Assembly: GCA_013695395.1 (NCBI GenBank)
Contig: JACDAP010000047.1
Span: 1 to 12,475, forward strand
Direction of reading: 5' to 3'
Origin: Solirubrobacterales bacterium
Lineage (GTDB): Bacteria; Actinomycetota; Thermoleophilia; Solirubrobacterales; Solirubrobacteraceae
DNA: 12,475 nucleotides
Part shown: in pieces, positions 1 to 9,269 of the stretch
Numbering within the stretch: position 1 is the first letter of the stretch
Layout of the letters: each line of letters starts with the position of its first letter
Translations under genes and position numbers: made by a program
Notes under the pieces: model-generated
What the model saw: the letters and a program-made list of their open reading frames with translations, nothing else
What the model was told of the DNA's origin: nothing
Database searches by the model: none

Positions 1-655
1 GCTCCCGGCTGCGACGCCACGCCTCGCGCAGCCACATCCGCCGCCACCCCAGCGCGGCGCGCAGCTCCGCTCGCCGCCCCTGTTCGGGAGGTGTGTGCGC
101 GCTGGGGAGCACGCTGGTGTCCAGCGCGCGGGCGGCGCGGTCGGCGATCTCGAGCTGGCCGAGCGCGGTCGGGTGGACCGCGTCGGGGAGGAGGAAGCGC
201 TCCCCCGCGAGATCGTCGAGGGCGACGACGGTGGCCCCGTGCTCCTCGGCGGTGCGCCGGATCACGGCGTTCGCGGTGGCGACCTTGGCCCCGGCCCGGG
301 GCCGGCCGAGGTCCACGGGGATCGTGAGCAGCAGGAGGCGGTCCGCGTGCTGCGCCAGCCCTGCCGCGGCAGCGGCGATATCGCGCGTGAAGGCGTCCGC
401 ATCGAACCCGGGGGAGCGGACGTCGTTGACCCCCGCGTAGAGCAGGCCGAGGTCGTAGCGGCGCCGCACCCGCGGGAGCTGGTCGCCCAGCACCTCGCCC
501 AGGACGGCGCCGGGGACCGCGTAGTTCGTGTACGGGAGGTCCATCGCCTGAGCGAGCCAGAGTGCCCACGAGCGTCCGTCGACGCCGAGGACGATGCCGC
601 CCTCGCCGTAGGTGATGGAGTCGCCGAGGGCGACGATTCCGGAGCGCTCGGCCAT
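1..655 (-). CDS. SGNH/GDSL-family hydrolase, C-terminus cut off by the window edge
   Basis: The ATG at 655-653 opens a frame that stays open to base 1, giving 218 residues without a stop, so the 3' end is missing. The protein begins MAERSGIVALGDSITYGEG. This is SGNH block I, with nucleophile Ser13 almost at the N-terminus. Block II Gly is probably G49 (AVPGA), block III is GVND with Asn77, and block V is DAVH with Asp158 and His161, so the catalytic set is complete. There is no signal peptide or membrane segment, so it should be cytosolic. The family are esterases, lipases, acyl-esterases or acyltransferases; the substrate cannot be read from sequence. It lies downstream of malQ on the same strand, with a 152-base gap containing a hairpin, so it is probably a separate transcript. 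The start is chosen because block I begins a few residues later. Only a weak GGGAG lies upstream, and it is rather distant. Family call firm, function unknown. Confidence 0.88.
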   Translation of the reverse strand, partial: MAERSGIVALGDSITYGEGGIVLGVDGRSWALWLAQAMDLPYTNYAVPGAVLGEVLGDQLPRVRRRYDLGLLYAGVNDVRSPGFDADAFTRDIAAAAAGLAQHADRLLLLTIPVDLGRPRAGAKVATANAVIRRTAEEHGATVVALDDLAGERFLLPDAVHPTALGQLEIADRAARALDTSVLPSAHTPPEQGRRAELRAALGWRRMWLREAWRRSRE

Positions 656-751
656 GCGGGGCGCATTCTCCCACCACGGGCCGTGCCGGCATCGCGACCG
701 GCGGCGGCTGCGAAACGGCGTTCCGGGGCGTCCGTCCGCCCCGCCGGCGAC

Positions 752-798
752 CGGCGTGTTCCCGAATCGATGTCATAGAGCGATTGAGGAACACGCCG
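752..798 (-). terminator. Stem-loop just after malQ, probable transcription terminator
   Basis: A perfect 11-bp inverted repeat pairs 752-762 with 788-798 (CGGCGTGTTCC / GGAACACGCCG). Inside it, after a 2-base internal loop, five more pairs form (765-769 with 781-785) around an 11-base loop. It starts 9 bases past the malQ stop in the direction of malQ transcription and lies before the SGNH gene, the expected place for a terminator. No T-run follows on the minus strand, so it would be an atypical terminator or an mRNA-stabilising hairpin. The rest of 656-807 shows no other feature. Confidence 0.55.
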
Positions 799-807
799 AC
801 CGAGACA

Positions 808-2046
808 TCAGCCGGGCAGCCGGCCCGCCGCGGCCGTCGCCTCGCGCAGCTCCGCGGCGTGCGTGTCGGTGAGCTGGCCCGGGGAGAGCTTCCAGCGCCA
901 GGACTGGCCCTTCGTCCCGGGCACGTTCATGCGAGCGGAGGACCCCAGGCCGAGCACGTCCTGCGCCGCGACCATCGCCACCGGGCACGGGGATGAGAAG
1001 GCGAGCCGCAGGAGCGCCCAGCCCTCCCGTCCCGTCGGCTCGGACGAGAGCCCGGCCACGGACAACGCCGCGGCCACCCCGGCGCGCTGCTCATCCGACG
1101 CCGAGGAGAACCAACCCTGCGCCGTGTCGGTGTCGTGCGTGGAGAGGTAGATCCAGCGGTCGGGCGTGTGGTTCTCCGGGCGGTGCGGCCCGCGAGGGTC
1201 GTCCGGGTCGAAGCCGAAGAGCGTCACGAGCATGCCCGGGAAGCCGAGCGAGCGGCGCAGCCGCGTGACCGGCTCGGTGATGAGCCCGAGATCCTCGGCG
1301 ATCACCCCCAGCTCGCCGAGCTCACGCGAGGCCGCGTCGAACACCGCCCGCCCCGGCCCACGCCGCCACCGGCCACCGACCGCGGTCTCGGCGTCCGAGG
1401 CGACCGCCCAGTAGGCGGCGAAGGCGCGGAAGTGGTCGATCCGCGTGATGTCGAAGAGCTCGAAGGTCCGGCGCAGCCGCTCGACCCACCAGCGGTAGCC
1501 GCGCCGCTGGAGCGCGGGCCAGTCGTAGAGCGGGTTGCCCCAGAGCTGGCCGTCGGTGGCCAGCGCGTCGGGCGGGACCCCCGCCTGGCCGCCCGAGAGG
1601 AAGAGCTCGGGCCAGCCGACGTGGTCGGCCGCGCCCGGCGCCACGTAGATCGGCACGTCGCCGACCAAGCGCACCCCGTGCGAAGCGGCGTAGGCCCGCA
1701 GCGCGCCCCACTCCCGCTCGAAGCGCACCTGGTCCTCCACCGCGCCCGGCCCGGCGAACGCCTCCCAGCCGCCGATCCAGAAGGACTGCTCAGCACGGAA
1801 CGCCGAGACCTCCTCGGCGCTCACCGGCGCATCCGGCTCGGCGAGCAGCCCGTTCCACGCCGCGAAGGCGCTCGCCGCTTTGTAGGGGGAACGGTGCTCG
1901 TCGGGCGGGCCGAGCGGAAGCACCTGCCAGTAGGTCTGTCCCGCGGCGGCCAGCCAGTCCACGAACGCGTAGGCAGAGGGGCCGAGGCGACCGTCCGGAA
2001 GGGAGGTCAGGTGGAGCTGGACGCCGGCGGATCTTGTGACGGTCAC
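808..2046 (-). CDS. malQ: 4-alpha-glucanotransferase (amylomaltase, GH77), compact form
   Basis: Transfers alpha-1,4-glucan segments between maltooligosaccharides in the cytosol. The 412-residue product has the GH77 landmarks in order: N-terminal [32 protein letters not shown]...[18 protein letters not shown] with nucleophile Asp204, VIAEDLG with acid/base Glu251, HDTDT with Asp305, and C-terminal [13 protein letters not shown]. The family more often shows HDNDT; here the Asn is Thr. The usual length is about 500 residues. The shortfall lies between LPLGP and the [11 protein letters not shown] segment, where the B subdomains are reduced. The GTG at 2046 is chosen because the conserved N-terminus starts four residues later; the frame is open upstream to 2148, but that would overlap glgE. 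No ribosome-binding site is visible, so a leaderless message is possible. It is divergent from glgE and probably supplies or trims glucan chains for the cluster. Confidence 0.9.
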   Translation of the reverse strand: MTVTRSAGVQLHLTSLPDGRLGPSAYAFVDWLAAAGQTYWQVLPLGPPDEHRSPYKAASAFAAWNGLLAEPDAPVSAEEVSAFRAEQSFWIGGWEAFAGPGAVEDQVRFEREWGALRAYAASHGVRLVGDVPIYVAPGAADHVGWPELFLSGGQAGVPPDALATDGQLWGNPLYDWPALQRRGYRWWVERLRRTFELFDITRIDHFRAFAAYWAVASDAETAVGGRWRRGPGRAVFDAASRELGELGVIAEDLGLITEPVTRLRRSLGFPGMLVTLFGFDPDDPRGPHRPENHTPDRWIYLSTHDTDTAQGWFSSASDEQRAGVAAALSVAGLSSEPTGREGWALLRLAFSSPCPVAMVAAQDVLGLGSSARMNVPGTKGQSWRWKLSPGQLTDTHAAELREATAAAGRLPG

Positions 2047-2092
2047 GTTGTCGATGGGTCGTTTCGGCGCAGAACGGATAGACCAGGAGGCG
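2036..2092. promoter_or_regulatory. Divergent malQ/glgE start region with a small palindrome
   Basis: Only 46 bases (2047-2092) separate the malQ GTG and the glgE ATG, so both promoters must sit here or overlap the opposite gene's start. An 11-bp palindrome, GTGAC-G-GTCAC, spans 2036-2046 and ends exactly on the malQ start codon, a possible operator site. I see no convincing -35/-10 pair. TTGTCG (2048-2053) and TAGACC (2079-2084) are only weak matches and are badly spaced. The regulatory role is inferred from the layout. Confidence 0.3.
2085..2090 (+). promoter_or_regulatory. Ribosome-binding site of glgE, unusually close to the start
   Basis: A full AGGAGG lies only two bases before the ATG at 2093, closer than the usual 5-9 bases. 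No in-frame start codon follows within the first 14 codons. The only upstream in-frame candidates, ATG 2054 and GTG 2036, have no ribosome-binding sequence. This site therefore favours 2093 but leaves the start slightly uncertain. Confidence 0.5.
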
Positions 2093-3991
2093 ATGCCCGC
2101 GCCCGATCGCACCCAAGCCACCCCGCGCATCCTCGTCGAGCGGCTCAAGCCCTGTGTGGACTGCGGACGCTACCCCGCCAAGGCGAGCGTCGGCGACGAC
2201 GTGCCCGTGAGCGCCGACGTCTTCCGCGACGGCCACGAGGTCCTCCGCGCCGTCGTCCGCTACCGAGCGCCCGGCCAGCGGGGCTGGCACGAGGCCCCGC
2301 TCGCGCCCTACGACGCCCACGTCGGCGGCAACGGCTTCGCCGGGAGCTTCCCCGTCGACCGGCAAGGCACGTGGACGTTCTCCTTCGAGGCGTGGGCCGA
2401 CGCGTTCGCCTCTTGGCACAGCGAGGTCACCCGCAAGCGCGACGCCGGGGAGCCCGATCTGGGCAGCGAGCTCCTGGAGGGCCGCGCGCTCGTCGAGGCG
2501 ACCGCGGCACGGGCCAAGGGCGCCGACCGGGATCGCCTCGACGCGGCGCTCGCGGCGTGGAGCCTCGACGAAGCGCTTGCCGTGGGGGTGAGCGAGGCGG
2601 CGGCGCGCTGGCCCGACCGCTCCGCCGGCACCCGGACCGCCAAGCTGGAGATCGACGTCGACCGCGTCCGCGCCCGCTACGGCGCCTGGTACGAGCTCTT
2701 CCCCCGCTCCTGGGGCGGGCTCAAGGGCACCGCCGACGTCGTTCCGCAGCTCGCCGAGCTCGGCTTCGACGTGCTCTACCTGCCGCCGGTCCACCCCATC
2801 GGCGTGAAGAACCGGAAGGGCCGCAACAACAGCGTGACCGCGGGCCCCGACGATCCCGGCAGCCCCTGGGCGATCGGCTCCCTCGAAGGCGGCCACAAGG
2901 CCATCCACCCGGAGCTCGGCACCGAGGAGGACTTCGCGGTGCTCGTCGAGGCCTGCCGGGAGCACGAGATCGACATCGCGCTCGACTTCGCCATCCAGTG
3001 CTCGGCCGACCACCCGTGGCTCACCGAGCACCCCGAGTGGTTCTCCGCCCGCCCCGACGGCACGCTGAAGTACGCCGAGAACCCGCCGAAGAAGTACCAG
3101 GACATCTACAACGTCAACTGGGACACCGACGACTGGCAGGCGCTGTGGCAGGAGCTGCTCGACACCGTCCTCTACTGGGTCTCCCTTGGCGTGAAGGTCT
3201 TTCGCGTCGACAACCCGCATACCAAGCCGTTCGCGTTCTGGGAGTGGCTGATCAAGGAGGTCCGCGAACGCGAGCCCGACGTGATCTTCCTCGCCGAGGC
3301 GTTCACCAAGGCGGCGGTCATGCGCGCTCTCGCGAAGATCGGCTTCAGCCAGAGCTACACGTACTTCACCTGGAAGAACCACCGCGAGGAGCTCATCGAG
3401 TACCTGGTCGAGCTCACCCAGTCCGGGATGCAGGATTACTACCGGCCGAACTTCTTCGCCAACACGCCGGACATCCTCAGCGAGCACCTCCAGCACGGCG
3501 GCTCCCCCGCGTTCCACTCGCGGCTGGTCCTCGCCGCGACGCTCTCCCCTACCTACGGCATCTACTCGGGCTTCGAGCGCTTCGAGAACGTGGCCGTGAA
3601 GCCCGGGTCGGAGGAGTACCTGGACTCCGAGAAGTACGAGGCGAAGAAGCGGCGCCTCGACGGCCCGCTGCTCCCGACGATCAAGAAGGTCAACGCGCTC
3701 CGGCGGGCCCACCCCGCGCTTCAGCAGCTCACCGACCTGCGCTTCCTCGGCACCGGCAACGACCAGCTCATCGCCTACGTCAAGCGGAGCGGGAGCGACA
3801 CGGTGCTCACCGTCGTGAACATGGACCCCTACCACGCGCAGGAGGGCTCGGTCGACGTCGTCGGCGCGTCCGGCCTGCCCGGCCGCTGCGAAGTCCGCGA
3901 CGGCCTGACCGGCGAGCACTTCCACTGGGGCCTTGGCCACAACTTCGTCCGCCTGAACCCGGGCGGCGCGCACATCCTGGAGGTCCTGTGA
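2093..3991 (+). CDS. glgE: Alpha-1,4-glucan:maltose-1-phosphate maltosyltransferase
   Basis: Adds maltosyl units from alpha-maltose 1-phosphate to the non-reducing end of alpha-1,4-glucans, in the cytosol (GH13 subfamily 3). The 632-residue product, a little shorter than actinobacterial relatives, has the N-terminal beta-domain beginning around CGRYPAK (24-30), a helical region to about 190, and the catalytic barrel from [12 protein letters not shown] (195-206). Signatures are [24 protein letters not shown] (330-339), [11 protein letters not shown] with nucleophile Asp373, FLAEAFT with acid Glu402, and NTPDIL with Asp460. The 29-residue spacing of nucleophile and acid equals that of Streptomyces GlgE (Asp394/Glu423, from memory). 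[11 protein letters not shown] (506-516) is also typical of the family. A C-terminal beta-domain ends the protein. It is first in the operon, and its TGA overlaps the treS GTG by four bases. The start is supported by AGGAGG at 2085-2090; ATG 2054 would add 13 residues. Confidence 0.96.
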   Translation: MPAPDRTQATPRILVERLKPCVDCGRYPAKASVGDDVPVSADVFRDGHEVLRAVVRYRAPGQRGWHEAPLAPYDAHVGGNGFAGSFPVDRQGTWTFSFEAWADAFASWHSEVTRKRDAGEPDLGSELLEGRALVEATAARAKGADRDRLDAALAAWSLDEALAVGVSEAAARWPDRSAGTRTAKLEIDVDRVRARYGAWYELFPRSWGGLKGTADVVPQLAELGFDVLYLPPVHPIGVKNRKGRNNSVTAGPDDPGSPWAIGSLEGGHKAIHPELGTEEDFAVLVEACREHEIDIALDFAIQCSADHPWLTEHPEWFSARPDGTLKYAENPPKKYQDIYNVNWDTDDWQALWQELLDTVLYWVSLGVKVFRVDNPHTKPFAFWEWLIKEVREREPDVIFLAEAFTKAAVMRALAKIGFSQSYTYFTWKNHREELIEYLVELTQSGMQDYYRPNFFANTPDILSEHLQHGGSPAFHSRLVLAATLSPTYGIYSGFERFENVAVKPGSEEYLDSEKYEAKKRRLDGPLLPTIKKVNALRRAHPALQQLTDLRFLGTGNDQLIAYVKRSGSDTVLTVVNMDPYHAQEGSVDVVGASGLPGRCEVRDGLTGEHFHWGLGHNFVRLNPGGAHILEVL

Positions 3992-5685
3992 ACCCGCCCG
4001 AGCAGTCGATGGTCCCGCAGAGCCCGTGGTTCGAGTCCGAGCCGCTCTGGTTCAAGACGGCGGTCTTCTACGAGATCCACCTGCGCGGCTTCTTCGACGG
4101 CAACGGTGACGGCTCCGGCGACTTCCGCGGCCTGACCGAGAAGCTCGACTACCTCCAGTGGCTCGGCGTCGACTGCATCTGGCTGCTGCCGATGTACGAG
4201 AGCCCCCTGCGTGACGGCGGCTACGACATCGCCGACTTCTACAAGGTCCACCCGGACTACGGGACGATGGACGACGTCAAGGTCTTCATCGACGCCGCCC
4301 ACGAGCGCGGGATGCGGGTCATCGCCGACCTCGTCATGAACCACACGAGCTCGGACCACGCCTGGTTCCAGGAGTCCCGGAAGGGCAAGGACAACGACAA
4401 GAGCGACTACTACGTCTGGTCGGACACCGACGAGCTCTACCAGGACGCGCGGATCATCTTCACCGATACCGAGCCGTCCAACTGGACCTGGGACCCGGTC
4501 CGCGGCCAGTACTTCTGGCACCGCTTCTTCAGCCACCAGCCCGATCTCAACTACGAGAACGAGGAGGTGCACGAGGCGATGATCGACGCCCTGCGCTTCT
4601 GGCTCGATCTCGGCCTCGACGGCTTCCGCCTCGACGCGGTCCCCTACCTCTACGTCCGTGAGGGGACCAACGGGGAGAACCTCCCGCAGACCCACGAGTT
4701 CCTGAAGAAGCTTCGCAAGACCGTCGACGCCGAGTACCCCGACAAGGTGCTGCTCGCCGAGGCCAACCAGTGGCCCGAGGACGTCGTCGAGTATTTCGGC
4801 GACGGCGACGAGTGCCACATGGCCTTTCACTTCCCCGTGATGCCGCGCATGTTCATGGCCGTGCGGCGCGAGGAGGCCACGCCGATCTACGAGATCCTCG
4901 CCCGCACGCCGGACATCCCGGACAACTGCCAGTGGGGCATGTTCCTCAGGAACCACGACGAGCTCACGCTCGAGATGGTCACCGACGAGGAGCGCGACTA
5001 CATGTACGCCGAGTACGCGCACGACCCGCGGATGAAGCTCAACCTCGGCATCCGCCGCCGCCTCGCGCCGCTGCTCGACAACTCCCGCGACGACATCGCG
5101 CTGATGACCGCGATCATGTTCTCGCTGCCCGGCTCGCCGGTCCTCTACTACGGCGACGAGATCGCGATGGGCGACAACGTCTACCTCGGCGACCGCGACG
5201 GTGTCCGCACCCCGATGCAGTGGACGGGCGACCGCAACGGCGGCTTCTCGCGTGCGGACTTCGCGCAGCTCTACGCCCCGCCGCTCATGGACCCGGTCTA
5301 CGGCTTCCAGGCCGTGAACGTGGAGGCGCAGCTGCGCCAGCAGAACTCGCTGCTGCGCTGGCTCCAGCGCTTCATCTCCCTGCGCAAGGAGCACCCCGTC
5401 TTCGGGCTCGGGACCTACGAGCCGATGCAGACCGACAACCACCGGATCTTCGCGCACGTGCGCCGCTACGAGGACGACCTCGTCCTCTGCGTCCACAACC
5501 TCGCGCGCACCGCGCAGCCGGTCGAGCTCGACCTCTCGGAGTTCGAGGGCCGGTATCCCGAGGAGATGTTCGGGCGCGTGAAGTTCCCGCGGATCGGCGA
5601 GCTGCCCTACCTGCTCACCCTCGCGCCGCGCGGATTCTTCTGGTTCGTCCTCACCCCCGGCCAGGAAGAGGAGGATGGGGCATGA
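3988..5685 (+). CDS. treS: Trehalose synthase (maltose alpha-D-glucosyltransferase)
   Basis: Interconverts trehalose and maltose; in this operon it most likely feeds maltose to Mak. The 565-residue GH13 subfamily 16 protein carries [19 protein letters not shown] near the start (24-42), [48 protein letters not shown] with nucleophile Asp216, [12 protein letters not shown] with acid/base Glu258, FLRNHDELT with Asp324, then [11 protein letters not shown] and RTPMQW, and a C-terminal beta-domain. TreS-type EANQWPED and NHDELTLEM separate it from oligo-1,6-glucosidases. The GTG start at 3988 overlaps the glgE stop as GTGA and has GGAGG at 3979-3983 four bases upstream; ATG 4009 is a weaker alternative. 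The family is often fused to maltokinase, but here it ends in an acidic tail (EEEDGA) whose stop overlaps the separate mak gene. Confidence 0.96.
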   Translation: MNPPEQSMVPQSPWFESEPLWFKTAVFYEIHLRGFFDGNGDGSGDFRGLTEKLDYLQWLGVDCIWLLPMYESPLRDGGYDIADFYKVHPDYGTMDDVKVFIDAAHERGMRVIADLVMNHTSSDHAWFQESRKGKDNDKSDYYVWSDTDELYQDARIIFTDTEPSNWTWDPVRGQYFWHRFFSHQPDLNYENEEVHEAMIDALRFWLDLGLDGFRLDAVPYLYVREGTNGENLPQTHEFLKKLRKTVDAEYPDKVLLAEANQWPEDVVEYFGDGDECHMAFHFPVMPRMFMAVRREEATPIYEILARTPDIPDNCQWGMFLRNHDELTLEMVTDEERDYMYAEYAHDPRMKLNLGIRRRLAPLLDNSRDDIALMTAIMFSLPGSPVLYYGDEIAMGDNVYLGDRDGVRTPMQWTGDRNGGFSRADFAQLYAPPLMDPVYGFQAVNVEAQLRQQNSLLRWLQRFISLRKEHPVFGLGTYEPMQTDNHRIFAHVRRYEDDLVLCVHNLARTAQPVELDLSEFEGRYPEEMFGRVKFPRIGELPYLLTLAPRGFFWFVLTPGQEEEDGA

Positions 5686-7067
5686 TCTCGATCGACGCGC
5701 AGTACCTCCAGAGCTGGCTGGTCGAGCAGCGCTGGTTCGCCTCGAAGTCCCGCGACCTGAGCGCGGTCAACCTGCTCGAGACGCTTTCGCTGCGCCCCGA
5801 GGGGGAGTCCCCGCTCGTGCTCGCGCTCGTCGAAGCGCGCTTCACCACCGGCGCGCACGAGCTGTACCAGATGCTCCTCGGCGCCCGCCGTGGGACGACG
5901 GACGGCGAGGAGGACACGATCCACGAACAGGACGGCTGGGAGCTCTTCGACGCCGTCGCCGACCCCGAGCACGGCGGGGTGCTGGCCGCGTACTTCGACG
6001 GCGGGCGCCGCGTCGAGGGCGAGCACGGCACCGTCTTCTTCCACCACACGCAGGGAGCGCCGTCGATCGGCGAGGAGCCTGCGGTCCGCCCGATGGGTGC
6101 GGAGCAGTCGAACTCCTCGGTGGTCATCGACGAGCGCTTCGTCATGAAGGTCTTTCGCCGCCTCGAGCCGGGGGACAACCCAGAGCTCGAGATGCTCCGC
6201 TTCCTCACCATGCGCGGCTTCCCGAACATCGCGCGGCTGCACGGCTGGTACGACTACGAGGGCGAGCTGCTGAGCGCCACGCTCGGCGTCGTCCAGGACT
6301 TCATCCCGGAGTCGGCCGACGGCTGGGACCTCGTGCTCGGCGCGATCGACGCGGGCGACGACTCGGTGTTCGAGAAGCTTCGTGCGCTCGGGGAGACGAC
6401 CGGCGACATGCACCGCGCCCTCGGCTCGGACGGCACCGATCCGGACTTCGCGCCGGAGGAGCCCTCGGACTCCGCGCTGGCGCTGCTCACCGCGACGATC
6501 GACGAGCAGATCGAGCGCGTGTGGATCGACCTGCCGTACGAGAGCGACGACGTCGAACCGATCCGCAACCGCGGGCAGGAGATCCGCGAGCGGCTCCAGC
6601 AGATGAGCCACGTGGGCGTCGGCGGGCGCTACATCCGTCACCACGGCGACTACCACCTGGGGCAGACCCTGGCCGAGCCCGACGGCCGCTGGGTGATCCT
6701 CGACTTCGAGGGCGAACCCGCGCGCTCCCTGCGCGACCGCCGCCGCAAGCGCTCCCCGCTGCGCGACGTCGCGGGGATGCTCCGCTCGATCTCCTACGCG
6801 GCGAGTGCGAGCGAGCTGCTCCGCGACGCGCCCGCGCCGGAGGGCTGGGAGGAGCGTGCCCGCAGCGCCTTCCTGGAGGGCTACTACGAGCACGTCGACA
6901 TGGGACTGCTGCCGGCCGGGCAGCAGGCGATCGACAAGCTGCTCGGCATCTTCGAGCTCGAGAAGGCCGTGTACGAGCTGCACTACGAGATCGACAACCG
7001 ACCCGCGTGGGTGAAGGTCCCGGTCGCCGGGATCCTGCGCCTGCTCGAGGAGCCCCTTCCGTCATGA
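5682..7067 (+). CDS. mak: Maltokinase (ATP:maltose 1-phosphotransferase)
   Basis: Phosphorylates maltose to alpha-maltose 1-phosphate, the GlgE donor, in the cytosol. The 461 residues match the length of mycobacterial Mak/Pep2 (about 455). An N-terminal cap domain opens with the typical WFASKSR (18-24). The kinase part has EQSNSSVVI, then Lys156 in FVMKVFRRL as the likely ATP-contacting lysine, and [10 protein letters not shown] (162-171). The catalytic loop is HHGDYHLGQ with Asp323, followed by the metal-binding DFEGEP from Asp341 and the basic [19 protein letters not shown] segment. The C-terminus ends with the typical [17 protein letters not shown] region. Its ATG overlaps the treS stop (ATGA at 5682-5685) and has GAGGAGG (5668-5674) seven bases upstream, so the start is secure. 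It is not fused to TreS, and its stop overlaps the glgB ATG. Translational coupling with both neighbours is inferred. Confidence 0.95.
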   Translation: MISIDAQYLQSWLVEQRWFASKSRDLSAVNLLETLSLRPEGESPLVLALVEARFTTGAHELYQMLLGARRGTTDGEEDTIHEQDGWELFDAVADPEHGGVLAAYFDGGRRVEGEHGTVFFHHTQGAPSIGEEPAVRPMGAEQSNSSVVIDERFVMKVFRRLEPGDNPELEMLRFLTMRGFPNIARLHGWYDYEGELLSATLGVVQDFIPESADGWDLVLGAIDAGDDSVFEKLRALGETTGDMHRALGSDGTDPDFAPEEPSDSALALLTATIDEQIERVWIDLPYESDDVEPIRNRGQEIRERLQQMSHVGVGGRYIRHHGDYHLGQTLAEPDGRWVILDFEGEPARSLRDRRRKRSPLRDVAGMLRSISYAASASELLRDAPAPEGWEERARSAFLEGYYEHVDMGLLPAGQQAIDKLLGIFELEKAVYELHYEIDNRPAWVKVPVAGILRLLEEPLPS

Positions 7068-9259
7068 CGAAGACCATCGATCCTGCGCTCCAGGCCGTCG
7101 TCGACGGCACCCTCGCGGACCCGCATGCCGTGCTCGGCGCGCACACGGTCCGCGGCGGGGTGATCGTCCGCGCCTTCCGACCGGATGCGATCGCGGTCGC
7201 CGTGCTGCACGGCGGGGAGCGCGCGGAGCTCGCAGCCGTCCACCCGGGCGGCGTCTTCGCCGGGGAGCTCGTGGGCGCCGCGCTCCCGCTCGACTACGAG
7301 CTCGAGGTCGCCTACGCGGACGGGAACACGTTCACTCTCCGCGACCCGTACAGCTTCGCGCCGACGCTCGGCGAGCTCGACATCCACCTCGCCGGCGAGG
7401 GCCGTCACGAGGAGATCTATGCGCACCTCGGAGCGCACGTGCGCGAGGTCGGCGGCGTCCGCGGGACGGGCTTCTCGGTCTGGGCGCCGAGCGCCCGGAC
7501 GGTCGCGGTGGTAGGGGACTTCAACTCGTGGGACGGGCGGCTGCACCACATGCGCTCGCTCGGCTCGAGCGGGATCTGGGAGCTCTTCGTGCCCGAGGTG
7601 GGCGACGGTGACGTCTACAAGTTCGAGATCCGCACTCAAGGCGGCGAGCTCGTGCTCAAGGCCGACCCCTACGCGTTCGCCACCCAGCACCCGCCGGAGA
7701 CCTCGAGCGTCGTGCACGTCCCCGCGCACACGTGGAAGGACGACGCCTGGATGGCTGCGAGGCGAGAGAGCGGGGAGCCTCCGCTCGACCAGCCGATCTC
7801 GGTCTACGAGGTCCATCTCGGCTCCTGGCGCCGCTCCCCGGACAGCCCGGACGAGCCGCTCGACTACGCAACGCTCGGGCGGGAGCTCGCCGCGTACGTC
7901 AAGGAGATGGGCTTCACCCACGTGGAGCTGCTGCCGGTCATGGGGCATCCGTACGCGCCGTCATGGGGCTACCAGGTGACTTCGTACTTCGCCCCGACGC
8001 CGCGCTACGGCTCGCCCGACGAGCTGCGCGCGATGATTGACGTGCTCCACGGCGAGGGGATCGGCGTGCTGCTCGACTGGGTTCCGGCGCACTTCCCGAA
8101 GGACGCCTGGGCGCTCGCGAACTTCGACGGCACGAAGCTCTACGAGCACGCCGACCCGCGCCGTGGCGAGCACCCGGACTGGGGCACGCTCGTCTTCAAC
8201 TCCGGGCGCAACGAGGTCAGGAACTTCCTCCTGGCGAGCGCGCTCTTCTGGGCCCGCGAGTACCACGCCGACGGCATCCGCGTGGACGCCGTGGCCTCGA
8301 TGCTCTACCTCGACTACTCGCGCGAGGAGGGCCAGTGGGTCCCGAACGAGCACGGCGGCAACGAGGACCTCCAGGCCGTCGCGCTGCTCAAGGAGCTCAA
8401 CGAGGTGCTGCACGCGCGCGAGCCCGGGGTGATCTCGGCGGCGGAGGAGTCGACCTCGTTCGCGGGCGTCTCGCGGCCGACCTACCTGGGCGGCCTCGGC
8501 TTCGGCTTCAAGTGGAACATGGGCTGGATGAACGACACCCTCCGCTACTTCGCGGAGGACCCGGTCAACCGGAAGCATCACCACGGGGAGCTGACCTTCA
8601 GCCTCGTCTACGCCTTCAGCGAGAACTTCATGCTGCCGCTCAGCCACGACGAGGTCGTGCACGGCAAGGGCTCGATGGTCGAGAAGATGCCTGGCGACCA
8701 GTGGCAGAAGCTCGCGAACCTCCGCACGCTCTACGCCTACATGTGGGCGCACCCAGGCAAGAAGCTCCTCTTCCAGGGGCTCGAGTGGGGCCAGCAGCGC
8801 GAGTGGAAGAGCGAGCAGTCGCTCGACTGGCACGAGCTGGAGGACCCCGGGCACGCCGGCGTACAACAGGTGGTGAAGGCGCTCAACCAGGTCTACACCT
8901 CGACCCCCGCGCTCTACGAGATGGACTTCGACGAGGCGGGCTTCGACTGGATCGAGGCCGGCGACGCCGAGCAGAACGTGGTGGTCTTCGCGCGCTACGG
9001 CAAGGACCCCACGAAGGACGTGCTCGTCTGCGCGATGAACCTCTCGCCGACCCCGCGCCCCGGCTACCGCACGGGGTTCCCCGCGGCGGGCCGCTGGACG
9101 AAGCTTCTCGACACCGACGCGACGTCGTTCGGTGGCTCCGGCTTCGCCGAGGCCCAGGAGGCCGTCGAGACCGAGCCGACGGAGTGGCACGGGCAGGCGC
9201 AGTCGGCCGAGCTCAACCTGCCGCCGCTCGGCGTGGTCTGGTTCGTGCCCGAGAGCTAG
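7064..9259 (+). CDS. glgB: 1,4-alpha-glucan branching enzyme
   Basis: Cuts alpha-1,4 chains and rejoins them by alpha-1,6 links, branching the glucan extended by GlgE. The 731-residue length is normal for bacterial GlgB with both N-terminal modules: an N1 beta-module from PHAVLGAH (20-27) to about 105, a CBM48 module around 130-225 (FSVWAPSA, VVGDFNSWDG), the barrel from SVYEVHLGSWRR (246-257), and a C-terminal beta-domain from about 620. Catalytic residues are nucleophile Asp408 (ADGIRVDAVASMLYLDYSR), acid/base Glu461 (ISAAEEST) and Asp529 (LPLSHDEVVHGKGS). Family motifs GYQVTSYFAPTPRYG and LDWVPAHFPKD are intact. Its ATG overlaps the mak stop (ATGA at 7064-7067), and a GAGGAG lies about 11 bases upstream. 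It is the last gene of the operon. Only 10 bases separate its stop from the end of the convergent toxin gene, with no clear terminator between them. Confidence 0.97.
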   Translation: MTKTIDPALQAVVDGTLADPHAVLGAHTVRGGVIVRAFRPDAIAVAVLHGGERAELAAVHPGGVFAGELVGAALPLDYELEVAYADGNTFTLRDPYSFAPTLGELDIHLAGEGRHEEIYAHLGAHVREVGGVRGTGFSVWAPSARTVAVVGDFNSWDGRLHHMRSLGSSGIWELFVPEVGDGDVYKFEIRTQGGELVLKADPYAFATQHPPETSSVVHVPAHTWKDDAWMAARRESGEPPLDQPISVYEVHLGSWRRSPDSPDEPLDYATLGRELAAYVKEMGFTHVELLPVMGHPYAPSWGYQVTSYFAPTPRYGSPDELRAMIDVLHGEGIGVLLDWVPAHFPKDAWALANFDGTKLYEHADPRRGEHPDWGTLVFNSGRNEVRNFLLASALFWAREYHADGIRVDAVASMLYLDYSREEGQWVPNEHGGNEDLQAVALLKELNEVLHAREPGVISAAEESTSFAGVSRPTYLGGLGFGFKWNMGWMNDTLRYFAEDPVNRKHHHGELTFSLVYAFSENFMLPLSHDEVVHGKGSMVEKMPGDQWQKLANLRTLYAYMWAHPGKKLLFQGLEWGQQREWKSEQSLDWHELEDPGHAGVQQVVKALNQVYTSTPALYEMDFDEAGFDWIEAGDAEQNVVVFARYGKDPTKDVLVCAMNLSPTPRPGYRTGFPAAGRWTKLLDTDATSFGGSGFAEAQEAVETEPTEWHGQAQSAELNLPPLGVVWFVPES

Positions 9260-9269
9260 GAGCCTGCTT

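Noticed and set aside
1790..3973. Minus-strand open frame of about 727 codons across glgE
   Set aside because: It is a shadow of the GC-rich glgE gene: Val/Glu/Arg/Asp-rich, with no motif, while glgE on the plus strand has all its catalytic motifs.
1135..3987. Long plus-strand open frame joined in phase to treS, suggesting a giant fusion protein of about 1500 residues
   Set aside because: Its first 950 or so residues are antisense to malQ and out of frame with glgE, and they are arginine- and proline-rich with no domain. The true treS starts at the GTG at 3988.
3829..5496. Minus-strand open frame of about 555 codons across treS
   Set aside because: Same antisense pattern (repeated VEV, VAV and LVG runs), with no family motifs. 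treS explains the stretch.
7961..9190. Minus-strand open frame across glgB
   Set aside because: Low-complexity antisense translation; glgB is complete and well supported on the plus strand.
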